Below, piece after piece: positions 26,477 through 35,162 of a stretch of 64,000 nucleotides of DNA; position 1 is the first letter of the stretch; the number at the start of each line of letters is the position of its first letter. The notes under the pieces are model-generated. The model was not told where the DNA came from, searched no databases, and worked only from the letters and a program-made list of their open reading frames with translations. The position numbers and the translations under genes were made by a program. The DNA comes from Planctomycetota bacterium (lineage in GTDB: Bacteria > Planctomycetota > UBA1135 > GCA-002686595), in assembly GCA_021413885.1 (NCBI GenBank), contig JAIOPM010000016.1, positions 1-64,000 of the forward strand. Direction: 5' to 3'.

Positions 26477-27882
26477 AAGAGAAGAAGACTTGGAGGATCG
26501 TCCTCGCCGGCGGGATCACCGTCGCCGGCGCGCTCGGCTTCTTGATCTGGAGCGGCTACGACACGATCGCGGCGTCGCGCGAGGAAGTCGGCGGGCTGCA
26601 TCAGTCGATCGACTCGTCGCGCAAGCTCCTTGCGCAGACCGGAGATCTCGAGCGCGACGTGATCGTGTTGCGCGAGACCGAGCAGTTGATCAAGGAGATC
26701 CTGCCCGACGAGCAGGACCTGAACAACTTCGTGCGCGACCTGCGCGCCTTCGAAGAGGAATCCGGCGTCCACATCACCGGCCTCAAGAAGAAGGCCGACG
26801 CTTCACGCGGCAAGAAGAAGGACGCCACCGACTTCGAGAAGGCGACGTACCAACTGACGATCGAAGCCGATGCGTTCCAGTGGCTCGCGTTCCTGAACCG
26901 CGTCGAGAGTCACTCGCGCTTCATGAGCGTGCCGAGCTTCAAGCTCTCCGCCGCGCCGCGCCGCCAAGTCGAGGACGGCGATCAGCCGTACGCGCACAAG
27001 ATCCAGATGGACATCGAGACCTACGTGTACGCGCCGCAAGGCAGCGGCACCGCGGTCAAGATCGACGGCTACTCGCGCAAGCGCGAGCTGCTGCTCGGCG
27101 AGATCGCGCGCCACCGCGCGGTGCTCGCGATCGCGAACTACACGTACCGCGGTCAACACGGCCGACGCGACCCGTGGGTCGACCCGCGCGTGTCTGCCGA
27201 CGTCGATCCGGGCGACGGACTCTCGGTCGAGGAGCAGATCCAGATCGTGTCCGACCTCGCGGCGCGCTCCGAAACGGTCACGACGCTCTACGACGGCTGG
27301 AAGGCCGCACCGAACGAGCTCGACAAGAAGCTCAAGCGCGCGGAACTCGAGAAGCTGCTCGCTTCGCTCGAGGAAGACGTGCGCCGCACGATCGACGCCG
27401 GACAGATCACGTTCGCCGTCTCGAAGAACGAGCTCGAACACCGCATCGCCGCGGACCTCGAGCGCATGCGCGAATCGATGACCGCCAAGGAAGACGGTCG
27501 CGGCGCGAACATCGACGAGCTGACTTCGCTCATCGAGACGATGCAGAGTCACATGGCGGCCGGCGAGTACGACCTCACGCTCGCGGCGTTCGCCAACGTC
27601 GAGCCGCGGCTCGGCCCGGCGGAGCTCGACCCGGCGCGCAAGGACGTTTGCGCGACGTTGCGCGAGATCGCGCGCAGCGCGAAGACCGCGTCCGACTTCT
27701 CCAAACTTCAGCTCGACGTCGGCGGCATCGTGATCATGGAAGATCGCCCGCCCGTCGTGCTCATCAACGGCCGCCCGCTGACCGAAGGCGACTTGGTGGA
27801 TCAGGACCTGATCATCAAGAGCATCCAGCGGGACGAGATCGAGTTCATCTTCAGGGGTGTCATTCTGCTGCGCCGGTTCTGA
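26473..27882 (+). CDS. pilO: PilO-like protein with PilP/GspB-like C-terminus
   Basis: Position after pilN, a single N-terminal membrane helix (about residues 7-29), a coiled coil and the segment LIKEILPDEQDLNNFVRDL near residue 75 indicate PilO. The protein is 469 residues, more than twice the usual 200. After residue 210 comes a long charged helical region. The last 56 residues (414-469, with VVLINGRPLTEGDLV and IEFIFRGVILLRRF) resemble the C-terminal domain of PilP/GspB, which contacts the secretin. No separate pilP gene is present, so this looks like a PilO-PilP fusion. The start is GTG overlapping pilN. Confidence 0.75.
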   Translation: MKEKKTWRIVLAGGITVAGALGFLIWSGYDTIAASREEVGGLHQSIDSSRKLLAQTGDLERDVIVLRETEQLIKEILPDEQDLNNFVRDLRAFEEESGVHITGLKKKADASRGKKKDATDFEKATYQLTIEADAFQWLAFLNRVESHSRFMSVPSFKLSAAPRRQVEDGDQPYAHKIQMDIETYVYAPQGSGTAVKIDGYSRKRELLLGEIARHRAVLAIANYTYRGQHGRRDPWVDPRVSADVDPGDGLSVEEQIQIVSDLAARSETVTTLYDGWKAAPNELDKKLKRAELEKLLASLEEDVRRTIDAGQITFAVSKNELEHRIAADLERMRESMTAKEDGRGANIDELTSLIETMQSHMAAGEYDLTLAAFANVEPRLGPAELDPARKDVCATLREIARSAKTASDFSKLQLDVGGIVIMEDRPPVVLINGRPLTEGDLVDQDLIIKSIQRDEIEFIFRGVILLRRF

Positions 27883-27944
27883 GAGAGCCTGCGTCGCACT
27901 GTCCGTCGGAACCCGAGCGATCGGGTCTAGGAGTGGTTTCCGCA

Positions 27945-29747
27945 ATGAAGAAGTTCGTTTGGTTGGCGCTCGCGATCGTGTGCCTCGGCACCGCCGCGTT
28001 CGCCCAAGGCAACAAAGACGCACGCGTTTCCCCGCGCTTCGTCGACGTGAAGTTGGAAGACTTCGTCAACTGGCTGCGAGAGAAGTCGGGCACGAACATC
28101 GTGGTGTTCCAAGGCGGCGACCAATTGGTCTCGCTGGAACTCACCGACGTTCCGTGGCGCGACGCTCTCGAAGTCGCGTCGGAGAAGGCGGCCTGCATCG
28201 TCGAGGAACGCCAAGGCGGCATCCTCGCCGTCACGCGGCCCGCGCCCTTCACGTTGATCACGACCGGCCCGAAGGACATCCGCGAAGTGATCACTCTGAT
28301 CGCGAGCGTGTCCAAGGCCAACATCGTGGTCGCGCCGGAAGTCGAAGGCACGATCTCGCTCTCGCTGAACGGCGTGCCGTGGCGTGACGCGCTCGACGTG
28401 ACCTGCAAGACGCGCGGCTACGTGGTAGTCGAAGAGAACCGCGGCATCCTGCGCGTCGTCGACCCGAAGACCCTCGAGCGCCAGATGGAGTCGAAGAGCT
28501 ACCAACTGCGCTACCTGCGCCCGAGGAGCATCTACCAACCGCACATCAAGTCCGACTTCCTGCAACCGATCCCGATGCAGACGCAGCAAGCGGGCAAGTC
28601 GGACGCGTCGGCGACGTTCACCGTGCTGAAGGCGCTGCAGAAGGCGCTCTCGGCGAGCGGTCAGATGGACTACATCGAGTCCCAGAACGTGATCATCGTC
28701 CGCGACACCGCTCAGGTGCACAACCAGATCGAGAGCATCATCTCGCGCCTGGACATCGAGCCGTCGCAGGTCTACGTCGACGTCAAGTTCGTCACGACGC
28801 AGAACAACAAGCTGCTCGACCTCGGCGTCGACTACGGCGACACCGGTCCGACCGCGACGGTGAGCATGGGCGCGATCCCGATCACGCTTCCGTTCGGCCT
28901 CGGCAGCGAAGGCTGGGAAGACTCGATCATCGCCAACCAGGCGCAATCGGGTCCGTTCGCCGATCCGTTGCTCAACGCGGGTTCGACCGTGATCCCGAGC
29001 ACCGTGTTCGGCGAGCTGAACTTCACCGGCGTGCAAGCGACGTTGAAGCTCCTGCAACAGGACACGAAGAGCGAAGTCATCCAAGCGCCGAAGCTCAACG
29101 TGCTCGACGGCACTCCGGCGACGATCTTCGTCGGTGAGACGATCCGCTACGCCGAAGCCAAGTCCGAGCAGGGTCAAGCAGGCGGCTTGCAGTTGTCGCT
29201 CGCCGAAGCCGGCGGTTCGCCGGTCGAAGTGGGCTTCCAACTCTTGATCGTGCCGCACGTCGTGCCGGGCACGAACACGCTGACGATGGACGTGATCCCG
29301 AAGGAGACGTCGCTCTCCGGCACGGGTTCGTCCGCGCTGGCGCCGGCGGGCTTCGACGTGTTCACGATCGGCGCTTCGGGCCTCGAAGGCTCGATCGCGC
29401 TGCCGCGCACGCGCAGCTCGACCATCGTCACCACGATGATGGTGCAGAGCGGTCAGACGATGGTCATCGGTGGTCTGACGACCGAGTCCGACACCAAGAC
29501 CGAGTCGCGCGTTCCGGGCTTGTCCTCGATCCCGCTGCTCGGCGAGTTGTTCAAGTACAACAAGACCGACCGTCAGCGCCGTTCGTTGCTCGTGTTCTTG
29601 ACGCCGACGATCATGCACACGAGCGCCGACGCGGAGAACGTGCTCCAGCGCGAACTGCTGCGCCGCAAGACGCACTTGAAGGGCGAGATCAAGGCCATGA
29701 TTTCGCCGGCCACGCAGGCTGCGATCGACGCCCAGAAGGGCCAATGA
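27945..29747 (+). CDS. pilQ: Type IV pilus secretin PilQ
   Basis: The outer-membrane channel of the pilus. A signal peptide ends near AFA-Q (residue 20). Two similar N-terminal units (residues about 31-97 and 101-163) contain VPWRDALEV and VPWRDALDV, so the STN/N0-like domain is duplicated. The secretin domain follows, with the signature ending VPGLSSIPLLGELFKYN near residue 525 and LLVFLTPTIMHT. Length is 600. It is 62 bases after pilO and followed by a perfect terminator hairpin. Confidence 0.92.
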   Translation: MKKFVWLALAIVCLGTAAFAQGNKDARVSPRFVDVKLEDFVNWLREKSGTNIVVFQGGDQLVSLELTDVPWRDALEVASEKAACIVEERQGGILAVTRPAPFTLITTGPKDIREVITLIASVSKANIVVAPEVEGTISLSLNGVPWRDALDVTCKTRGYVVVEENRGILRVVDPKTLERQMESKSYQLRYLRPRSIYQPHIKSDFLQPIPMQTQQAGKSDASATFTVLKALQKALSASGQMDYIESQNVIIVRDTAQVHNQIESIISRLDIEPSQVYVDVKFVTTQNNKLLDLGVDYGDTGPTATVSMGAIPITLPFGLGSEGWEDSIIANQAQSGPFADPLLNAGSTVIPSTVFGELNFTGVQATLKLLQQDTKSEVIQAPKLNVLDGTPATIFVGETIRYAEAKSEQGQAGGLQLSLAEAGGSPVEVGFQLLIVPHVVPGTNTLTMDVIPKETSLSGTGSSALAPAGFDVFTIGASGLEGSIALPRTRSSTIVTTMMVQSGQTMVIGGLTTESDTKTESRVPGLSSIPLLGELFKYNKTDRQRRSLLVFLTPTIMHTSADAENVLQRELLRRKTHLKGEIKAMISPATQAAIDAQKGQ

Positions 29748-29769
29748 CCTGAGCTGCGGTCCACCCCTC

Positions 29770-29815
29770 ACCGCCCCCGCGATGGCCATCGGGCTTTCGC
29801 GGGGGCGGTCCTTTT
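29770..29815 (+). terminator. Terminator after pilQ
   Basis: A perfect 13-bp stem (ACCGCCCCCGCGA at 29770-29782 with TCGCGGGGGCGGT at 29797-29809) is followed by CCTTTTG. It ends the pilMNOQ operon. Confidence 0.82.
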
Positions 29816-30356
29816 GGGGGACGTCGAGCGGGTGGGGGATTTATGGGCTTTCGTTGTCGACTCGCCTCCTCCGATGAGGGAGCATGCCGAGCAGGTTGGA
29901 GTGCTCGCGTCCCGCTGGGAGCGCGAGCCCCACACCCGGATCTCGTCGCTCGGATCCGCCCCGTTTCGATTCGGGCCCTCTGTAGCCGTTTTCGGTGACA
30001 ACCGTTCTCGGTGAACCTCGGGCCTCGACCTGGAACGTGCCCTTCCGCGGCGAGTCACAATTCGAACACCCTTTCCCGGCGCAACGACCGCGCGCCGCGC
30101 GCCTCCCGAGTCGGTGAACCACAACTGGTGACCTGACCGGCAGGCCTGCGACCAGCGCGCGCTGCGAGCCTCCGCTTCCTGACCCTTCGCCCAGCGGCCT
30201 CGGGTCCCGCTCCCCGTTCCCTAGAACTTGCGTTCTGGAGCGCGTGGAGCACGAAGACGGCTCGCGACGCCCTTGCGCCCCGGATGCGCGTCGCGACTCT
30301 GCACGCAGAGTTCCGCGACGACGTCCGCATGCTCTCTACAATTTTGCTCACTCATC
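29816..30356 (+). promoter_or_regulatory. Long leader/intergenic region before RNase E/G
   Basis: 541 bases without a supported gene. It holds a repeated element TCGGTGA(ACA)ACC at 29992, 30007 and 30111. A TACAAT at 30337-30342, which matches a -10 box in five of six positions, lies only 15 bases from the ATG. No good -35 is seen 17 bases before it. In E. coli, rne has a long self-regulating 5' UTR; whether this region acts that way cannot be told from the sequence. Confidence 0.4.
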
Positions 30357-33263
30357 ATGGTGGAACACACCTTCTCGGGCCCGGATTCGGGCGCGAGCTT
30401 CGAGGCCGGACACGGCTTCACCTCCGCGAACGATCGCGGAACCCCGCTCTCTTCTTTCGATTCTGAACGACCCTTCGGGCACGCATCCGAACACGAGGGT
30501 CCCGGCGACTCCGACTTCGGAGATGCGCCCGCCGACGCCGGCTCTCCGAGCGCGTCCGGATCGGGCGCCGACGTCGCCGCGTCGGACGACGGCGAACCGC
30601 GTCGTCGCCGCCGCCGTCGCGGACGCCGCGGACGCGGCCGTCGCGACGAACAAGCGCAGCCGCAGGATGCCGAAGCCGGCGTCGCGGGCGCTGAATCCTC
30701 CGACGACTCGGGTCCGGTCGAGCCGCCGCTCGCCGAGGACGATCTCCCGGCGCCGACGGATTCGCCCCGTGCTTCTCCCGAATCCGCGGGCGAGCCGCAC
30801 GAAGGCGGACGTCGCCGCCGTCGCGGTCGCCGCGGCCGTGGTCGACGCGACGAGCCGCGCGCGGAAGGCGCGCCGTTCGAGCGCAATGAATCGTCCGGAG
30901 CGCCCGGTGAGCCCGACGCCGATGCAGACGCGACCGGCGATGAAATGACTCCGTCGATCGGTGACGCCGAGCGCGTGCTCGACGCGCCGCGCGAGCCGGC
31001 TCGCGACGGAACGGGCGAAACGCGCGACGGTGGACGTCGTCGTCGTCGCGGTCGTGGCCGCGGACGCGATCGCGCTCCGGCCGAGCGCGACGTGCGTCGT
31101 GCTGTCGTGGCGCCTGAACGCGTCGCCGAAGATCGCGGGAGCGAAGCCGCCGAGGGCGCCGCCGCCGCGGGCTTCGATTCCGGACGTGCTTCCGACGAAG
31201 ACGGCGAACGACGCCGTCGTCGTCGCGGTCGTCGCGGCGGTCGCCGCAAGCGCGGCGAACCCGCGGGTCCCGTCGGCGTCGAGATCATTCCCGGCGACGA
31301 CGACGATCTCCAAGTCGCGGTCGTCGCGCCGAACGCGGACGAACTCCCCGAACTGCCCGACGAAGCTCACCTGCTCTCTCCCGCCGAACCGAAACGCGGG
31401 CGCCGCGAACGTCCGCGTCGCGAAGAACGTCGCGACGAAGAGGAAGAGCCCGAGCGCGCGACCTCACCGCGCGGCAAGAACCTGATCCTGGTCAACGCCT
31501 CCGATCCCGAGGAAGTGCGCGTCGCGGTGGTCGAAGGCCATCAGCTCGCGGACTTCCAGATGACCGCGCGGCGCCACAAGAGCTACGTCAACGACATCTA
31601 CCGAGGCAAGGTCGTCAACCTCGAGCCCGCGATCGGCGCCGCGTTCATCGACTTCGGCGAAGGGCGCAACGGGTTCCTGCACACGTCCGACGTGCTCTCG
31701 GTCTACGGCGATCCCGATTGGAGTCTCGAGAAGCTCCTGACCACCAAGGTCGATCCCGACGAGTGGGAGGAAGGCTCCGGCCAACCGCACATCGACGCCG
31801 ACGTCGCCGAGGGCGAGGATCATCCGGCGGGGCACGCCGGCGATCACGCTCACGACGCGCACGAGGATCACGAAGAGCACCGCGGTCACGCCGACGACGA
31901 CCACGACGCCGAGGCGGAAGCCGAGGTCGAGACGCCCGCGCCCGTCCGCGCTCCGACTCCGGCGCGCGAGGCGCGTCGCGGTGGTGGTCACAAGCGCATG
32001 CGCGCGCGGCCGCGGTTGCCGATCTCCGATCTGCTGAAGAAGGGCGACACGGTCGTCGTGCAGGTGACGAAGGACGCGATCGGCGACAAGGGTCCGACGC
32101 TCACCACCTACATCTCGATCCCCGGTCGCTACCTGGTGTTGATGCCGTCGATGTCGCGCACCGGCGTCAGCCGCAAGATCGAGGACGAGCGCGAACGCCG
32201 ACGCTTGAAGCGCATCCTCGCGCAGCTCGACATCCCGCCCGGCATGGGTGTGATCGTGCGCACCGCGGGAACCAACGCGACCAAGGCGGACCTGAAGCGC
32301 GACCTCGACTACCTGATGTTGCTGTGGGATTCCTTCGGCAAGCGTCTGGTGCTCGGCCGCGGCCCCGCGCCGCTGTACGAGGAGTCCGACGTCGCGATCC
32401 GCACGATCCGCGACCTCTTCACGCCGGCGACCGAGGCCGTGATCGTCGACGACGCGAAGGTGTTCGAGCGCGTGCGCGAGTTCACCGAGAAGCTGATGCC
32501 GGAGAACATCGACCGCATCAAGCTGCACGAAGGCACCAAGCCGCTCTTCCACGCGCACAACGTCGAACAGGAGTTCGAGCGACTCTTCGCGCGACGCATC
32601 GATCTGCCCTCGGGCGGTTCGATCGTGTTTGACCAGGCCGAGGCGTTGGTCGCGATCGACGTCAACTCGGGCAAGACCCGCAGCGACGGCTTCGACTTCG
32701 AGGACATCGCGTTGAAGACGAATCTCGATGCGGTGCCGGAGATCGCGCGCCAGATCCGCTTGCGCGACCTCGGCGGCATCATCGTGATCGACTTCATCGA
32801 CATGCAGCGTGCCGGCAGTCGCCGCCAGGTCGAGCGTGCGTTCCGCGACGCGATCGAGGACGACCGCGCTCGGTCGAAGCTCGGCCGCATCTCGCAGTTC
32901 GGTCTGCTCGAGCTCACGCGTCAGCGTCTGGGCCCGGGCCTCGTGAAGATGATCTTCGCGAACTGCCCGCGTTGTCGCGGTTCGGGCCGCTTGCGCACGA
33001 GCGAGTCTCGCGCCCAAGCGATCCTCCGTCGCCTCGGCGCGGCGCTCGCGTTGAAGGGCTTCACCAAGGTCGAGGTGCGCACGCAACCCGAAGTGGTCGA
33101 GCACCTGAAGCGCTACTGCCACGACACGCTGAAGCTGCTCGAGACCCAGCACGCGCGCGAAATCGCGTTGAGCTCCGTGCCCGATCAGGTGGAGGACAGC
33201 GTCCTTCGCTACCTGCGCGCCGACGGTCGTGAAGTGCGACCCGGCGGGCGGCGCAAGCGCTGA
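30357..33263 (+). CDS. rne/rng: Rne/Rng family ribonuclease with N-terminal extension
   Basis: An endoribonuclease of the RNase E/G family (968 residues). The conserved part starts near residue 374 with [19 protein letters not shown], runs through the S1 domain ([20 protein letters not shown]) and the catalytic DNase I-like domain. Likely catalytic residues are Asp768 in VAIDVNSGK and Asp812 in IVIDFIDMQ. The zinc link is NCPRCRGSG (Cys870, Cys873). Odd points: residues 1-373 are disordered and acidic, with four Arg/Gly-rich blocks near residues 82-96, 150-166, 225-240 and 283-301. The S1 domain also contains a His/Asp/Glu-rich insertion at about 458-555. E. coli RNase E has its disordered arm at the other end. 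rplU-rpmA-obg follow. Confidence 0.88.
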   Translation: MVEHTFSGPDSGASFEAGHGFTSANDRGTPLSSFDSERPFGHASEHEGPGDSDFGDAPADAGSPSASGSGADVAASDDGEPRRRRRRRGRRGRGRRDEQAQPQDAEAGVAGAESSDDSGPVEPPLAEDDLPAPTDSPRASPESAGEPHEGGRRRRRGRRGRGRRDEPRAEGAPFERNESSGAPGEPDADADATGDEMTPSIGDAERVLDAPREPARDGTGETRDGGRRRRRGRGRGRDRAPAERDVRRAVVAPERVAEDRGSEAAEGAAAAGFDSGRASDEDGERRRRRRGRRGGRRKRGEPAGPVGVEIIPGDDDDLQVAVVAPNADELPELPDEAHLLSPAEPKRGRRERPRREERRDEEEEPERATSPRGKNLILVNASDPEEVRVAVVEGHQLADFQMTARRHKSYVNDIYRGKVVNLEPAIGAAFIDFGEGRNGFLHTSDVLSVYGDPDWSLEKLLTTKVDPDEWEEGSGQPHIDADVAEGEDHPAGHAGDHAHDAHEDHEEHRGHADDDHDAEAEAEVETPAPVRAPTPAREARRGGGHKRMRARPRLPISDLLKKGDTVVVQVTKDAIGDKGPTLTTYISIPGRYLVLMPSMSRTGVSRKIEDERERRRLKRILAQLDIPPGMGVIVRTAGTNATKADLKRDLDYLMLLWDSFGKRLVLGRGPAPLYEESDVAIRTIRDLFTPATEAVIVDDAKVFERVREFTEKLMPENIDRIKLHEGTKPLFHAHNVEQEFERLFARRIDLPSGGSIVFDQAEALVAIDVNSGKTRSDGFDFEDIALKTNLDAVPEIARQIRLRDLGGIIVIDFIDMQRAGSRRQVERAFRDAIEDDRARSKLGRISQFGLLELTRQRLGPGLVKMIFANCPRCRGSGRLRTSESRAQAILRRLGAALALKGFTKVEVRTQPEVVEHLKRYCHDTLKLLETQHAREIALSSVPDQVEDSVLRYLRADGREVRPGGRRKR

Positions 33264-33302
33264 CCCAACCCCTTTTCGAGTAAACAGTTCGGTGCGGGAG
33301 GT

Positions 33303-33335
33303 CCGCCGCGAGCGCGAATGGCGCGGCGGCCCTTT
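33303..33335 (+). terminator. Hairpin after RNase E/G gene
   Basis: A perfect 8-bp stem (CCGCCGCG, CGCGGCGG) with an 11-base loop is followed by CCCTTT. It lies 40 bases after the stop codon and probably separates this gene from rplU. Confidence 0.5.
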
Positions 33336-33436
33336 CCGAGCGCTCAGGGCGACCGCTAGACTCTTCGCCCCCTTCGTCCGAAATCCGCGCGTGGCCCGCA
33401 GGCCGCGCCAGTCCCCGACCTCACGATCCACACGCC

Positions 33437-33751
33437 GTGTACGCCGTCATCAGCGACCGCAGCCGCCAGCACACCGTCCGTTCGGGCGACGTGATTCTGT
33501 GCGATCTCCAGGCCGAGCAGCAGGTCGGAGACAAAATCACATTCGACGATGTGCTCCTCGTCAGCCACGAGGGCACCATCAAGCTCGGCCACCCGTTCGT
33601 CGCCGGCGCGTCGGTCGTCGGCGAAGTGCTCGGCGAAAAGAAGGGCGACAAGGTGATCGCCTTCCGCTTCAAGCGCCGCAAGAACGTCCGCCGCAAGCGC
33701 GGTCACCGCCAGCACTACACGCAAGTCAAGATCGCCGAGATCAACGGCTAG
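33437..33751 (+). CDS. rplU: 50S ribosomal protein L21
   Basis: L21 binds 23S rRNA with L20. The 104-residue protein starts [18 protein letters not shown] (GTG start) and has the family features [11 protein letters not shown] near residue 32 and [18 protein letters not shown] near residue 76. A TAGACT at 33357-33362 may be a -10 element of this operon. The order rplU-rpmA-obg is widely conserved. Confidence 0.96.
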   Translation: MYAVISDRSRQHTVRSGDVILCDLQAEQQVGDKITFDDVLLVSHEGTIKLGHPFVAGASVVGEVLGEKKGDKVIAFRFKRRKNVRRKRGHRQHYTQVKIAEING

Positions 33752-33762
33752 GAGCCCCCGAC

Positions 33763-34011
33763 ATGGCACACAAAAAAGGTGCGGGCTCGACTCGCAACGG
33801 TCGCGACTCCAACCCGCAATTCCGCGGCGTCAAGCGCTACGGCGGACAGACCGTCAAGGCGGGCGAGATCCTGGTGCGCCAGTGCGGCACCGTGTTCCAC
33901 GCGGGCCGCAATGTCGGCCGCGGTAGCGACTTCACGCTGTTCGCGTTGACCGAAGGTGTCGTCGAGTTCCAGTCGCGCCGGCGCATCAGCGTCGTGCAGT
34001 CCGCGAGCTAG
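33763..34011 (+). CDS. rpmA: 50S ribosomal protein L27
   Basis: L27's N-terminus reaches the peptidyl transferase centre. The 82-residue protein begins [19 protein letters not shown] with the family pattern [19 protein letters not shown]. The N-terminus is the short form that needs no pre-cleavage. Larger ORFs in this frame run back through rplU and are not supported. Confidence 0.96.
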   Translation: MAHKKGAGSTRNGRDSNPQFRGVKRYGGQTVKAGEILVRQCGTVFHAGRNVGRGSDFTLFALTEGVVEFQSRRRISVVQSAS

Positions 34012-34064
34012 TCCGCGACTCGCCGCCGGAGTGCGCGTTCGCGCTTCCCGGGGAAAGTCTTCGA

Positions 34065-35060
34065 GTGTTCCGCGACGAGATCGAGATCGAGGTTCGCGCG
34101 GGCCGAGGCGGTGACGGGTTGATCTCGTTCCGTCGCGAGAAGTCGGCGCCCAAGGGCGGCCCCGACGGCGGTGACGGAGGTCACGGCGGAAGCGTGATCC
34201 TGCGCGCGAGCGCCCAGGAGAATTCGCTCCTGAAGCTCGGTCGCCGCAAGCGCTACTTCGCCGACAACGGTCGTCCGGGCGGGCCGAGCAACAAGTCCGG
34301 CAAGTCCGGCGAGGACCTCTTGCTCGACGTGCCGATCGGGACGCAGGTGTTCGACGCCGAGCACCACAATCTGCTCTACGACCTCGCCGCCGAAAGCCTG
34401 ACGTTGGTCGTCGCGCGCGGCGGCCGCGGAGGCAAGGGCAACCAGCACTTCGCGACGTCGGTGCGGCAGACGCCGCGTTTCGCGCAACCGGGCGAAGAGG
34501 GTGAGAAGCTGCGCGTGAAGCTCGAGCTCAAGCTCTTCGCCGAAGTCGGCGTCGTCGGCCTGCCGAATGCCGGCAAGTCGACGTTCCTGTCGAAGGTCAC
34601 CGCCGCGACGCCGAAGATCGCCGACTATCCGTTCACCACGCTCGTGCCGCAGGTCGGCATCGCGACGATCGGCGACTACGACACGCTGGTGATCGCGGAC
34701 CTGCCGGGTCTGATCGAAGGCGCGTCGGAGGGTGCGGGGCTCGGGCATCGCTTCCTGAAGCACGTCGAGCGTTGTCGCGTGCTCCTGCAACTCGTCGACG
34801 TTTCGCCGCTCGCCGAACTCGAGCCCGAACGCGCGTTCCGCGTCGTCGACGAAGAGCTCGCGAAGACCTCGCCGGAGCTGCACGCGAAGCCGCGCTTGGT
34901 CGCCGCGTCGAAGTGCGAGAGCGAAGAGGCCGAGGTCCGCGCCTCCGACCTCGAGCGCGCGCTCGGCACGCCGGTGCTGCGCTTGTCCGCGGTCACCGGG
35001 CGCGGGCTCGACGCGGTCCTCCGCGCCGCGCACGGTTTGGTTCGCGCCGCGCAGGTCTGA
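34065..35060 (+). CDS. obg: GTPase Obg
   Basis: Obg is a ribosome-associated GTPase for 50S assembly and stress response. The glycine-rich Obg fold starts DEIEIEVRAGRGGDGLISFR, followed by the G domain with GLPNAGKSTFLSKV near residue 165 (G1) and DLPGLIEGASEGAGLGHRFL (G3). The 331 residues end after the G domain, so the variable C-terminal OCT domain is absent. The start is GTG. Confidence 0.95.
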   Translation: MFRDEIEIEVRAGRGGDGLISFRREKSAPKGGPDGGDGGHGGSVILRASAQENSLLKLGRRKRYFADNGRPGGPSNKSGKSGEDLLLDVPIGTQVFDAEHHNLLYDLAAESLTLVVARGGRGGKGNQHFATSVRQTPRFAQPGEEGEKLRVKLELKLFAEVGVVGLPNAGKSTFLSKVTAATPKIADYPFTTLVPQVGIATIGDYDTLVIADLPGLIEGASEGAGLGHRFLKHVERCRVLLQLVDVSPLAELEPERAFRVVDEELAKTSPELHAKPRLVAASKCESEEAEVRASDLERALGTPVLRLSAVTGRGLDAVLRAAHGLVRAAQV

Positions 35061-35162
35061 ACTCACGGAACTCCTTTCCGGCGCGCGGCCGAGATCCCTC
35101 AAGCCGCCGCTTCGCGGTCGTCGATCCAGGACCGCTCGCGCTCTCTTCCGGGCCGACCCTGC

